The notes under the pieces: generated by a model | The model's input: the letters and a program-made list of their open reading frames with translations, nothing else | Database searches by the model: none | What the model was told of the DNA's origin: nothing | Part shown: positions 38,691-49,948 of the stretch, in pieces | How positions within the stretch are numbered: the first letter of the stretch is position 1 | Layout: every line of letters begins with the position of its first letter | Program-made: the position numbers and the translations under genes | Source: Monosporascus cannonballus | Lineage: Eukaryota > Ascomycota > Sordariomycetes > Xylariales | DNA: 64,000 nt | Direction: 5' to 3' | NCBI GenBank assembly: GCA_004154925.1 | Contig: QJNS01000080.1 | Span: 186,001 to 250,000, forward strand

Positions 38691-41079
38691 CAATTTTAGA
38701 GAACTTTATATTTATATACGTCGTAAATATATTTATTTGCTTAAAAACGTTTAAAAAATACAGAAGACAAATCGTTTAGATATGTTAAATTTTAGATAAT
38801 GCAAATATTTGATTTGATTTAATAAAAAATATGTAATATACTTAGAAACTATATTTTCTATAGCATATTGTCATCTTTAGTTAAATCTAAATCTATAATT
38901 TAAGTTAAAAGCAATTAAAAGTTAACTTATCTCTAATAAAATAAACGTTATAAACATTCGACAAATTTTATAAATTATTAATTATATACGTAGCTTAACT
39001 AGAGAATATTAAAATATAATTACATGATTATTAAAACTTATTATTAAAATGTATATTTAAAAAAATTCGAATTTTTAGAGAAAATTAAATTTCATTTCCA
39101 ATAACTTGAAAACGAAACTACTAAAATACCGATAATAAGATTATCTAATACTAATAAAAGAAAACATTAAAAAAATTAACACCTTAAATTACGCCTTAGA
39201 TATTATTGTCGAATTATTGAAAAAAATAAAATAGTATTTAATAACTTAGTATTTCAAAACTTTACGAAATGCAAAATATAAATACTTATTTGACGATTAA
39301 CGATTATTAACAGTTATTAATACTTTTAAGAAAGAAAAACCGATTTTAATGAAATCAAAATCTTTTTTGATATTTATTTTAATTAGAAAGATTTCAACCG
39401 ATTTATAAAAGTCAAACACGAAATAAACAATATAAGATTGATTTAAAATTTTTATTAAAATTTAATTTTAAAATTTATTACGTTAAACAATATTTGAACG
39501 GATATTTTTAATTGCAAATATAATTATAATTTTAAAATTCCCAAAAAAAAGTTGTAGATATTACGATAAAACGAAAACGTTACTATATAACTATATAAAA
39601 TATTAAAAATAAATTAACTTTCGAATTCTTAATACGTTTTCGAAATTTTTACATTGCAAAAAAAGAAAAAGGTTTTAATAATTAAACTGATAATTAAAAA
39701 ACGAATTGTTACATTAAAATGAAATTTATACTTTAAGAATTAATAGAAATAATTTGTAAAAAAGGTTTATAAAAATCCGTCATATAAATGTTAAGAAACT
39801 TTCAGAATTATAAAATAATTACAACAAAATTACTAGTTTTTAAAATTATATAAAATAATTAAGAAACTTATTAAGGTTATGATATTTATAATAAAGCTAA
39901 ATTAATACGCTATAAGTTTTACGAGTTATTACAACTTATTAATATTTTTAATAAAACTTAAAACATTAGAATTTATAATCTTATTATTAATTTATTTTTA
40001 TTTAAAAATCTTATAACGAGATTCAAATACAATAAAATATAGATAATTATTAACAAACCTTTCAAATATGAGTATTTTTTATTTTTTTAAGAAAGCGCGA
40101 TCGTAAAATAACTAATTTATCTTTTTATTAGAAATTATTTCTATAAGTATAAAATACTAAAACAGATTATTTCCGATAAAAATAAGCTTTTTACTTTGAA
40201 ATTCGAAATTAATTTTTTATATAAGTATTAAATTTAAAATTTTAATAATGTATTATATTTAAATAGATGGTTGAAAAACGATTTAATGAAATTTTAAAAC
40301 AGTTTTTTTCGAAATTATATTAATTATTAATAAAATAATTAATTACAGCCTTTATTTATAGTTTAAAAGGCTAATAATATATTAATTAACGAAAATAAAG
40401 GCGTATTTTCTGATACGACAATATACGATTACGATGTAAACACTTAACAATTAAAAAAGCGATTTATTAAAGTACTAAAAGTTATTACGATTATCTTAAA
40501 AACAAAAACACTGGTAATAGAAATTAAAACAATTTAAGTTTATTTACGAAACGAATTATAATTTTTCAATGAAAAATAACTCTGTATTATGACAAATTCC
40601 TTTTATAAAAATACTTTTATCTAAAAAATTGAGATTTACTTACTATGTTAAAAGTAAAACGCAACCTTAAACATTTTATAGATAAAAACGAAAAGAAATT
40701 AATAATAAATTTAATTTCAAAATGGTTAATTCGTTTAAAGTTAACGAAATTATTTTCAAAATCAACTATTAATTATCATTATTTAAAAATATATCTTATT
40801 TTATACATTTTCCAATTTAAACTAATATTAAAAAACGCTCCTTTAAAAATAAATCTCGAAATGAAAAAGGACGTTAATAACAAATACAATATTAAAAAAT
40901 ACTCGATTTTAAAATAGTTAAAACTAATATTTAATACTTAATCAAATAAAGAAATATTTATAAAAAAAATAATAACTATTTAAACATCAAAAGAATACAG
41001 TAAATCTAAGTAAGACGTTTTACTGCTAAAACTCTAACCTATCGTTATTAAAACAGCTAGTGTCGTCGACGATAACGAT

Positions 41080-41300
41080 CTTTTATTTAAATTCAACTTT
41101 ACAATATTTTAATAGAAAGAAATAAATGCTTTTGTTAACGTATTTAATATATAACTAAATTATATTCGCTTTTTTACGCTCTTTTTTATATTTATTTTTT
41201 TAATGTTCTAATTTTTCAATTTATTTATATTTTAAAATATGTTTTAAATAAACGATGTTATCTTTACATATAATTATTTAAATTAACGATGTAAACGAAA
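41080..41300 (-). pseudogene. Antisense charged ORF relic in element B
   Basis: On the minus strand a lysine/glutamate-rich run (EKLEH, stop, KNKYKKERKKANI) aligns with the charged stretch at 17330-17430 in element A. Both lie in the region next to the 3' LTR and run opposite to pol. It is heavily mutated. Confidence 0.3.
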
Positions 41301-41676
41301 AATATAATTAGATAACTTTTAAAGCTAGTAAATTACTACCTTTTTTTACGATTAATTCGTTATTTTTTAACTTGAATATTTTAAAGAGATAAAAAAACGT
41401 AATATATATCGCAAGATAAAACGTAAGCCAATAAATAATTTTAATAACTTTTTCGACTCTTTTAGCTTTTATAAGAAATTTTCTTTTCAAAATAACGTAT
41501 ATACTGTATAATTTTAAACCTAAATTAAGAAATTAATTTAACAAGTTCGTAACGACTATTAATAAACGACTTAATGCGCTTTCGAAATTTGTCTAATATA
41601 ATTAAAGAATTCTAAATACAAAGAAAAATAGAGAAAAAGATAGACTTATTTGCTAATCTTTAAGGATAAAAATTCT

Positions 41677-41692
41677 AGAAAAGGGGAAATAA
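41677..41692 (+). other. Polypurine tract of element B
   Basis: AGAAAAGGGGAAATAA lies directly before the TG start of the right LTR. This is the plus-strand primer position in LTR elements and fixes B as + oriented. The mirrored place in element A, just after 16796, shows the pyrimidine counterpart in mutated form. Confidence 0.7.
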
Positions 41693-42099
41693 TGTTACGT
41701 TGAAAAAAGAAATTCCATTACACTCGAAAAAAGCCAGGCGAATTAACTCGTTAAATGTCTCGTTACAACTGGATAAATTCTGGGAAATCAAATATTTCTA
41801 TCGAATTTCAACAACTCAGAGAAATTATTTTTTCTATTTTCTAAAAACTATAACAAATTAAAAGAATATATATATAATTAATAATGTATTATAAATAATT
41901 ATTTAATTAATTTTGTTTCTTAATTATTAAGTTAAGCTTTTAATTAAAAACATTATTTTTAAATTAAAGAAAATATCCGCAAATCATTTTAACAAATAAA
42001 TTCTCAAAGTTCTTTTTCGCCTTATTGTTATCTGTAAATTAAGATCTTATTTTAGATACTGCTTATACCTTTAGGTAGATATATAACAGGTTCGTTATA
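41693..42099 (+). repeat. Right LTR of element B
   Basis: Starts TGTTACGTTGAAAAAAG and ends TTCGTTATA, followed by the target duplication ATTAG. Read on the minus strand it resembles the LTRs of element A in its first ~150 bp, so A and B are related families. Confidence 0.85.
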
Positions 42100-42539
42100 A
42101 TTAGTTATTTCATGACTTGTGTATTATAATTTTCGGAAAAGAATTAACGATTTCTTTTAATTTATATAAATATTATTTAGCATGAACATCGTTAGTTTTA
42201 TATAACGAAAATGAATTTTTTTAAAGATTTTATAATAACATCGCAAAATTCTTTCGTTATTAGATAAATTCGAATTATCTTCGTAAAAAACTAAAACAAA
42301 ACCATTTTTATTATTATATTATTATATTATTTTTTGAACTATAATAAATATCGAAAATTTCTTAAAACATTATAACTTAACAAAGCTTTTTTAATAACGT
42401 TTTAATATAAAACGAAATATTAATTATTTGAAATATTGAAAAATATTTTATATTATATATTTATATAATAATAGAATTAGTAATAAATTACGTAAATTAT
42501 TTGGTTTAGAAGCTTTCGTAACAAAACGTAATTATTTAC

Positions 42540-42775
42540 GAACGTCGTTAATGATAAATTTAATTTTTTATTATACGTTATTTTCTTAATGCTAATATAT
42601 ATTATCTTAGCTAACTTAGATCTTTGCTAGCTCGTTTCTATTTTTGATGTACTTTTATATATTACGCCAACGCGTTAAAATTAACTAATCAAATAGCGTA
42701 TCCCTGTAACGAGCTAGGGAGGTCTGAGTTCGAATTGTGCAAAAACGCTTTTATTTAGTTTTTTTTTTTAATAAT
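42540..42775 (+). repeat. Second copy of the C left-end sequence
   Basis: Aligns with 19170-19385 in the same orientation. It retains GTAACGAGCTAGGGAGGTCT, then GAGTTCGAATTGTGC, where the other copy has A for many G. The GAGTTCGAATT piece resembles a Pol III B box, but the stems of a tRNA do not form. It lies just outside element B within T. Confidence 0.45.
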
Positions 42776-42947
42776 ATATTCGATTTCTTTCGTTTATACA
42801 TCAAATTTAAATTGAATAATTTTGATAATTTACGTATATATTAAATATAAATTATTGCGCGTATAGGAACCTTTTCGAATGTTTTTGAGAATAATTGAGA
42901 ATAATACAGCTAAGTTTTAAATTCGGCAAAATTACTAATCATAACGC

Positions 42948-43425
42948 TTTTATAGCTGCGATAGCGCAAATACCACGTACATCATTTTGCTATATAGGCC
43001 GTCCAAAGGTAATTCAGTATGGGAAAGCCCGTTTAGCTATACTTTTGCCCGTGCGAGCTATTATTATTGCGTCGTAGTTATGAAAAGATTAAGAGCAGCT
43101 AAATTCGCAACGTTTTTATAGCTACAATGTGGTCATCTTAAGTCCTATAAGTTTAATACTTTATATACGCATTAAATATAAGTTAATATGCATATAGGAT
43201 TTTTTTCGAACATTTTAAAGAAAGGTTAGAATTAATACGGCTAAATTTAGGTCTAGGAAATAGGCGATCATAATCTCTTTATAGCTGTAACGCAGTAACT
43301 ATAACTCGTACGAGCAAAAACATAGCTAGACGAGCTTCTTCCTTACTGAATTACCCTTGAAAGGCCCATAGCTAAATGTTATACGCAGTAGTTATGTTAT
43401 CGCAACTATAAGGGCGTTCCGAATT
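42948..43425. repeat. Large imperfect inverted repeat (fold-back)
   Basis: The segment 42948-43085 reappears in inverse orientation at about 43290-43425. Shared stretches include GGTAATTCAGTA, TTTAGCTAT or CTAGCTAT, and AACGC with TATAG and TGCGATA. Arms are about 130 bp and the spacer about 200 bp. A direct repeat is superimposed: 42830-42990 resembles 43150-43300. Differences are mostly transitions. It may be a fold-back element or remnants of two opposed copies. Confidence 0.55.
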
Positions 43426-43664
43426 AGAAGTAATACGAATCAAAAACTTTTGTCTTTTTCTTTAATATCTTAATCAAATTAACCCCGATTTAAAAACTTT
43501 ATATATCGTTAAAAAGGTCTTTTAAAGCTTTATATAAATACAATTTTTGTTGCCATTTTGAATCAGTTTCTTGTTATTATTTTATTTGCGAGTTTTAAAA
43601 ATAAATTTAAAAAAAATCTTTATATAGGACGGTGTTAATTAAGGTCAAAAAATCACAACTTGGT

Positions 43665-43793
43665 ATCAAGCCCTATTTTAGAGGTTTTGTTGTTTTTATA
43701 GGTCTTTTACAAATTAAATTAACGTAGTACTAAAAGCTACTTAGCTATAGCTGTGCTGCAGGCGCAGCCACAACCTCTAAAATGGGGCCTGAT
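43665..43793. mobile_element. Small inverted-repeat element, family M copy 2
   Basis: Left end ATCAAGCCCTATTTTAGAGG; the right end in reverse is ATCAGGCCCCATTTTAGAGG, two transitions apart over 20 bp. The interior shares GCTATAGCTGTG and GCAGGCGCAGCCACAACCTC with copy 1. Size is 129 bp. The left end follows TTGG, so a primer-binding-site-like reading (TGGTATCA) was considered but does not explain the inverted right end. Confidence 0.5.
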
Positions 43794-44249
43794 TTTTAAT
43801 AAGACAAAACGTACGAAAAAAAAACGATATATCGTTATAAGGCTTAAATTAAAAGCCACATATTTAGAAATTCGTATTATGTATTTTAGATATATAAATA
43901 ACTTAATTAATATAAATATAAAAATATTTCACTTTTATTAATATAAGGCCGTCTTAATAAAAACAAATTATAAACCGTTTTATATATTATAAAATATTAA
44001 AGTTATTTTATACTTCGATCGCAACTAATATTTACCGTTTTCGCTTTCTAAGTCTAAATTATACCTATCATAATAGCATTAATTATAAAGGTACAAACTT
44101 CTGAAAAGAATTTCTAATAGCGCCTTCGACCAGCGGTTAAAATATGGCCAGCCTCATTTAAATCCATGTTATGGTTGGAAAGTTATTAAAAAGTGTACGA
44201 ATAGGGATTGGAAGATATGGTGGTATTGAAGGTGGGGAAGTCCGCTAGC

Positions 44250-44276
44250 GTACGGAATTTTTTTGGCGCATTAGTG
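44250..44276 (-). repeat. Right terminal inverted repeat of T
   Basis: GTACGGAATTTTTTTGGCGC followed by ATTAGTG, next to TA. It is the reverse complement of 15241-15266 with one extra T and marks the right edge of the AT-rich block. Confidence 0.75.
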
Positions 44277-44278
44277 TA

Positions 44279-44845
44279 GGTGAGTTCGTGCATGGATATT
44301 CCGCGCAGCGTTGCTACTAATACCTTTTACCTACTCGCGTAGGGGGCGCATATATATTTAGGTGTCATCATAGCGTACAAGTTGAACTCGTGCGAGGTGT
44401 CTTGCCCGCTTCCGGGGATAATTTCCGGCTTAGGGGAACGTGAACGATTTTCTCGCAAGCCAATGACTTTAGCGGCTCTGTTGTGGCGCGGTTGATGCTA
44501 TGAATGCTCGAAAGCTCGGTGATGCGTATACCCACGCCAATCCCGACAGGAGCCACGAGAGCCTTCCTCTTTCCGGATAGGACCTTCTATATCGTAGTAC
44601 AATATGTCTCGTTACTGATTACCAGGATGCCGGGATCAGCTTTTCGACGCTTGAAATTACTAATTGGATGAGCCGGATAACATGAAGCCTCCAGATTAAG
44701 CGCTCATGCCGGTAGGCGTACATGCCCGCTCTAAATCCCCAATAACGAATGCACCATCGCCATGCTTGCTTCGTTTCCCACGTCATAACATCGAAACCCC
44801 CAACGTCCCATCCATCTGGTATCTGGTAACTCCGATGCAACATGC
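44279..44845. other. Boundary region downstream of UBA3
   Basis: Ordinary-GC sequence between element T and the UBA3 stop codon. Short minus-strand frames (44368-44556, 44619-44849) match nothing I know. It holds the UBA3 3' end; nothing else is seen. Confidence 0.5.
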
Positions 44846-46191
44846 TCATGAAAACTGTAAGAAGAACCTGAACGTAAGCGTCGGGAACGCTGGATCCGTT
44901 ACCACGACCTCGTGGTTCGTTTCTAACCCCAGGCCGTCCTTCAGTTTCTTGTCCAGGTTCGGCCGCGTCTGTTCCTCGATGCTAGGCGGGAACGGCATGT
45001 ACAGTGTCTTTCCCTCGGCTCTGATCGACGGTTTCTTCAGTTGCAAGTCGGCCTTCATGGCGAAAGAGTCGAGGAGCTCCTTTAGGGTCCAGTCGGGATC
45101 AACGTGTAGCGGCCTGGCGACATCCCCGCAGACGGGACAGTCACTCTTTTTCTCGTTCTTGAAAACATGCGTGTAGATAGCCTCGTCCCCGGTGTACATC
45201 ATGTAGTTTTCCTCGAAGCCCAGGGCAGGAGCGGCGGCGCTGGCGATCTTCAGCGCCTCGTTGCAGCAGCTCGCGGCGATGATGGCATTGGTCGACGCGA
45301 TGGCTGGGATGATGTTCTTGACTACCCCCTGGGTGAGCGAGTAAGTCACGCCGGTTATGCCAAACTCCCGAGCGCGCGCGAGGGCTTTCTGGTACAGCCA
45401 GGTGATGTGTTCTGGGTCGTCCTTATCAAGACTCGGGTATGGCTTCTCCTGTTCCCAGGCTATGATATGAGCCCATTCGATGCAATGCTCGGGTTGCCGC
45501 GGGATGGTCGCTAGGGTACAGAGTGGAACGGCGGCCCGCGGCGTGTAGAGATCTAGTTGGCATTCGATGCAGGCTGTGAGAGTAGGGAAGACGACACGCG
45601 TCTGGCCCTTGAATCCTTATTCCCGGTTAGCGAAGCCTTTTTTGAAGATGTCGGTTCCACCCATGGCGTACCTTCCGTGCCACCGTCGATCAGCGGCTTC
45701 AGGGAGTCCTGGTTGTCCATGTCTACCATGTTTACCAGGGTGGCGTTTATCCACCGCCTGGCCTCGATGCTGTCGAGACCGCACACGACGATCTGGAACT
45801 GCATGTAGAAGTCCTCGTCGAACTCTTGTATCCGGCAGTTGTGTGGCGTGATTTTCACTCCTTCAACCCTCTGCTCCACGAACGCGGCGGCTACCTCGGC
45901 CTTGTACTTCCCTACGTCGGATTTGCGGAATAGGAACTGGCGGTTGAGATTCGAAATGTCGATGGTGTCCATATCTATAACGTGGATATCCTTGAAGCCG
46001 GAGAGCGCAAGGTTCTTAAGTATCTCGCAGCCCAGGCCTCCAGCTCCGATTACCAAGATCTTCGCATTGGCGAGGGAAGCTAGCGACTCCTCGCTGACGT
46101 CTGAGTCTTGGTTGAAGGGGCCTTTTGTCCTTCGAATTCGGTCTAAATACTGCCACCTCGAGGAATCTTCGCTTGCTGTGGCGAGTGCCAT
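44846..46191 (-). CDS. UBA3: NEDD8-activating enzyme E1 catalytic subunit
   Basis: UBA3 with its partner ULA1/NAE1 adenylates NEDD8/Rub1, takes it up as a thioester and passes it to UBC12 for cullin modification. Exons 46191-45672 and 45615-44846 join over a 56-bp intron to give 429 residues. The nucleotide-binding loop GAGGLG is at 49-54, with DMDTID-ISNLNRQFLFR following. Zinc-binding pairs are C189/C192 (ACIEC) and C333/C336 (CPVC). The catalytic cysteine is C206 in VPLCTLATIP, by comparison with the human protein. The C-terminal ubiquitin-fold domain binds the E2. Without the splice the frame would run into a stop soon after GTEG; with it the conserved GTEGFKGQTRV is restored. It is divergent from TEL2. 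Confidence 0.97.
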
Positions 46192-46787
46192 GTTCGCTGT
46201 CTAAGGCAAAAAGGCAACCAGGATTCAGACCGGGAATCGGGACAGCGTGCATTCATAGGAAAGGGAGAATGATGTAGCTGGTATCACCTCGGAAGGCTGT
46301 CACGGTTGATTGCTGATTGTCGTATCGATGTTGGCTGAGGAGACGTCACTCTATCAGCGATAAGGAAATATCGAGGGAACCTCGTAGGCCCAAAAGTGGC
46401 CAAAGTGGCATGTGAGAATGGACATTATATTTGGCGGGGTCAATGAGCTTGGTAAATGCATATATCCGAAATTTGCATACCCACCTCGTTCCTAGGTACA
46501 TAAGCCCCTACCCTGGCGTTGCCTGAGTTCAGGTCAGATAACCAGAGCTGCCGGCCGGTAAGAATAGTAACTAGGGAATGGCCATGGAATTTGAATTTGA
46601 TCTTTCTGGATTAGTACCCATCCACGAAGCAGTTACTTGCCTTTACGAGCGATAACTGAGGGGGCCCGCATAATTAAGTAGCTAGCCCTGTGAGGGAGAC
46701 TTCGGTTATGCTCAAACAAGCTTTAAGCAACCTAGGTATCCCAGGACTCGACCCGAATGAGATAGATCTTAGCAAGTTACCGGCGCC
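46192..46787. promoter_or_regulatory. Shared upstream region of UBA3 and TEL2
   Basis: About 600 bp separate two divergent start codons, so both promoters lie here. Ordinary GC, no clear TATA box and no motif that I can assign. An ATG at 46709 opens a short frame ahead of TEL2 but does not continue the TEL2 frame in a conserved way. Confidence 0.5.
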
Positions 46788-49700
46788 ATGGAAGAGCTCC
46801 TTACTCCGGTGAGCCAGGTCTACCGGAAAAGAACCGATGATGAGCAGTTGCTGCGTCCTTCCGAGTCGATCAAATCTGCACCTGAACCACCGGCTGATTT
46901 CAAGGGCTCCTCGCCAGAGGAGGCATTGGAGGTCCTGAAGGGTCAGCCTAGCTACGACTCCCTGCTCTCAGTCTTAAGTTATCTACGCAAAGGAACACAA
47001 GGCAAGCATTCGTTCGATGTTCGGATACCGAACCCGCAAGCTGCCCAGGTTATACATGTCCTCATCACCGAGATCATCCCAAATTACTGGACTGTTTTGG
47101 CAGAAGGCTCAGCAGGTCAGCTCAAAAGTGATGTTGACGTCCTGCTAGCTTGCTTGCAGAGTACCCCAGGAACCAACGCCATTCTTACATATTTGCGAGC
47201 TTTACTCACGGAGGCAAAAGGGGACCGCAGGGGGCCCAAGCAATCTCATGCGATCTTTACCATAAGCTTCATTCTAGACGCGTTGTCAAGATTACTTCAA
47301 GAAGACGACGCCTTGAAGCGGATATGGAGTCCGATAAATTCGTTAGACAACTACACGCAGGTTCGACCTCTTCGCCAAGATTTCATTACCCTGTTTACTA
47401 GCGGCAAGATCATATCGCTCTCCGCAGAGGCTGAAGATATTCTCCGGCAGGCGGACAAGCTTCCAGGTGCGGTTTGGACAGGCGATGGGAAAGCTTACAT
47501 TGACTGGCTTGGCCGCAATTTGGTGGAATGGATCAGAACCGGCCTTACTGACCATGATTCGAAGCTTTGCGCAGAAATGGTCACGCGAGCGACTCGCCTA
47601 GCACATTCCGGTAAGAACAGGTGCATTCCCTTGGTTGAGGTTGTCGCTTAACCATTATATACAGACAATCTTGCCAAAAAGCTCTTCGCAGACCTACTTT
47701 TGGGGGACACCAATAGCTCTTCCGCGTTTGCCAAGCTGCTCAACTACTTTCCACCATTCGAGCAGCGAAAGTTGCTTTCGGTGATGCTTAAGTTTTTAGG
47801 GGAGATGTGCTTGAATGCTCTGGATACAAGTGAAGCCACAGAGGATTACCCTATTATTTGGGCTGCTACGGGTGCTTTGAAAATGGTTGTGGGGGATGAT
47901 GAGGTACGGAAGGGTCATCTGATGAGCTGGCTGACGGGTAATCCGGGAGCCGGAATCGGGGAGGGATGCGCCATTCGACGGGCCGCTATCGCTGTGCTCG
48001 CAGAGGATAAGGAGGCAATCACCGCAGTCCTTGAAAAAAGCATAAGCCAGTTCGGTGATCAGCTATACATTAAGCACACCCCTATTCTCCAACAAGAAGG
48101 TAAGCCACCAACTATCGATACCTAAGATGCTCTAGATTGCTAACTTCGAGGGGTCTAGCACATACCCAGGTGCTACTACTTAGTGCTGGATATGTTCATC
48201 GACTCGCGCCCATCAAGCTCACCGTCCTAACACGGTCTGGCACGTATTTGAATGCCATATCCAATCGGATCGCTGCGTTCCAGGTTAGAGCCCGCTTTCT
48301 GGGGATGGTAGTTGGCGAGTCGTTATCTGGTCTTGTGCATGGCGCAGACAAGAAGCTCAACTTCGATATGGAAGAAATGGACACTGACGACGCAAACTGG
48401 TACAAATCCCTAGTGCGGGTATCGGACAAGGTCGGCCCCCTGGATCCTCTCCGCGCCTCTGTCAGTGCTTCAAAGCCGGCAAAGGCAAGGATACCACCAA
48501 CGCCGAAGCTAAGGGCACCACCGCAGCCCCCAAAAGCCGCGCCAAGTTCTGGCTTCATTGTTGAAGAAATCGAAGAAGATGAAGATGAAGAGGAAGATCC
48601 CGACTTAGTTCCATACGCGAAGCCGGACTCTGATGCGGAAGACTCGGACGACGATCCTACGCTGATAAATCGCGACAAGCCTAAAGCGCCAGTGTATATC
48701 AGAGATCTCCTATCGTACCTCCGGGATACGGAGAACTACGACAAACAGAAACTAGCTCTTACAACCGCACCGACCCTGATCCGCCGGAAAGCTAACTACG
48801 GCACCGAAGTGAGCTCTCACGCCGAGGAACTCGCAACGCTGCTCGTTGGTCTGCAAGATAAGTACGACCTCGACAATTTCCACGAAATGCGTCTCCAGGG
48901 AATGATCGCCGTCATTGTTGCGCAACCCAAGAAGATGGGCCAATGGTTCGCCAAGACGTTCTTCGACGGCGATTACTCGTTATCCCAGCGAGCTTCCATT
49001 CTCGTCGTTCTCGGCTTGAGCGCCCGCGAGATCGCGGGTTTCGACACGTCTGAATACGCAGCCTCCGCGTCATTCCCATCCAAGAGGCTGCCCGCCAAAG
49101 TCGAGAAGCACTACCTGTCCTCCGCACCTAATACCTACGGTTCTTCAGCCGCTAAGCTGAAGGCCCTCCCTCCTAACGCCCTAGACGGCATAGCACAATC
49201 CCTCTCGCAGAGCTTCCTTGCGCCCCTAGCGGCCGAAGCAGCAGACGCAGTGACCGGCCCGGACGCACTAAAGCTATCATCCTTCACCTCGCGCCTGCAA
49301 TCGCAGTCCGGGTCTTCCTCCTCCTCTCCCAACGACGCAGCAGCAGCGAAGAAGAAGAATAAGCAGCCCGGAGTCCGCGCCATCCCGAATACGACGGCGT
49401 CGCTCATAGCCGCGTCCTTCTTCTTCCCGCTGACGTCGCGCTTCCAGGCGGCGCTGCACTCGGCGTCGGCGTCGGCGCGGGGCGTCCTCTTCCAGCCGGA
49501 GCTGCTGGCGCTGTACCTCAAGACGCTGGGCCTGCTGCTGCACGCCGCGGGGCCGTCCACGCTCGCGCTGCCGCAGATGACGGCCGAGCTCTGGGACCTA
49601 CTGCTCGCCGTACGCGGGCAGTGCATCCCCAGCTCCCTCCCCCACGGCCCCGGCGGCGGGGGCTGGGAGCCGGGCGTCGCGCGCGCCCTGCTGTTCGCGC

Positions 49701-49948
49701 TCGTGGCCCTGCTCGACGTCAACGAGGGCGACATGCGCGGGCTCTGCGAGCGGCACGGCCGCGAGGTCGTCGAGACCACCGAGTGGGTCGCCGCCGTGTT
49801 CAGCGACACGCGCGGCGGCGACGGAGGCGCGGGAGGGGGCGAGGAGGAAGAGCTCAAGATGCTGGCGGCGGGCGTGCTGATCCGGCTGCGCGAGGCCGTG
49901 GAGAAGTACCAGGCGTTGCTCATGGGGGACTTGATAGGGTTCACGTAG
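46788..49948 (+). CDS. TEL2: Telomere length regulation protein Tel2 (TELO2 family)
   Basis: Tel2 is the core of the TTT (Tel2-Tti1-Tti2) complex, an Hsp90 co-factor that stabilises PIKK kinases such as Tel1/ATM, Mec1/ATR and TOR. Exons 46788-47610, 47665-48099 and 48159-49948 (introns 54 and 59 bp, both in phase 1) give 1015 residues, the usual size. The start MEELLTPVS and the AQVIHVLITEIIPNYW segment fit the fungal family. The second junction yields QQEAHTQVLLLSAGYVHR. An acidic, disordered stretch (about 555-587) precedes the conserved TELO2 domain beginning PVYIRDLLSYLRD (597 to about 710), with MRLQGMIAVIVAQPKK. The C-terminal part is Ala/Ser-rich with high third-position GC. Confidence 0.93.

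Larger units (their letters stand above)
15635..42099 (+). mobile_element. Element B: RIP-mutated Ty3-type LTR retrotransposon, interrupted
   Basis: Two long terminal repeats in direct orientation (15635-16036 and 41693-42099) are flanked by perfect 5-bp target duplications ATTAG (15630-15634; 42100-42104). A polypurine tract sits directly before the right LTR, giving + orientation. Mutated reverse-transcriptase motifs at 38405-38690 lie on the same strand. Element A is inserted about 340 bp inside the left LTR. Solo LTRs at 36864-37016 and 38127-38404 are later insertions. Removing these leaves an internal region of about 6.33 kb and a total of about 7.1 kb, normal for a Ty3/gypsy element. 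All frames are broken by stops. Confidence 0.85.
15239..44278. mobile_element. Element T: TA-flanked inverted-repeat element holding a nested stack
   Basis: The 29-kb AT-rich block begins and ends with the same sequence in inverse orientation. The left copy (15241-15266) starts CACTAATGCGCCAAAAAAAT and continues CCGTAC. The right copy (44250-44276), read on the minus strand, is identical apart from one extra T. Each outer end is next to a TA (15239-15240; 44277-44278). Weaker similarity continues about 35 bp inward. TA duplications and short terminal inverted repeats are typical of Tc1/mariner/Fot1-like DNA transposons. Subtracting element B leaves about 2.56 kb, including smaller insertions, a plausible size. 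No transposase can be read because the interior is heavily mutated. Confidence 0.7.

Noticed and set aside
42700..42745. tRNA-like T-arm (GAGTTCGAATT)
   Set aside because: The flanking bases do not pair to form a T stem and no acceptor or anticodon arm can be drawn, so no tRNA gene was called.
15239..44278. CRISPR array or centromere reading of the AT-rich block
   Set aside because: No regularly spaced repeats are present, and the nested retroelement structure with target duplications explains the composition.
49135..49944. 269-residue minus-strand frame opposite TEL2
   Set aside because: Ser/Pro/Arg-rich antisense shadow of the TEL2 C-terminal exon.
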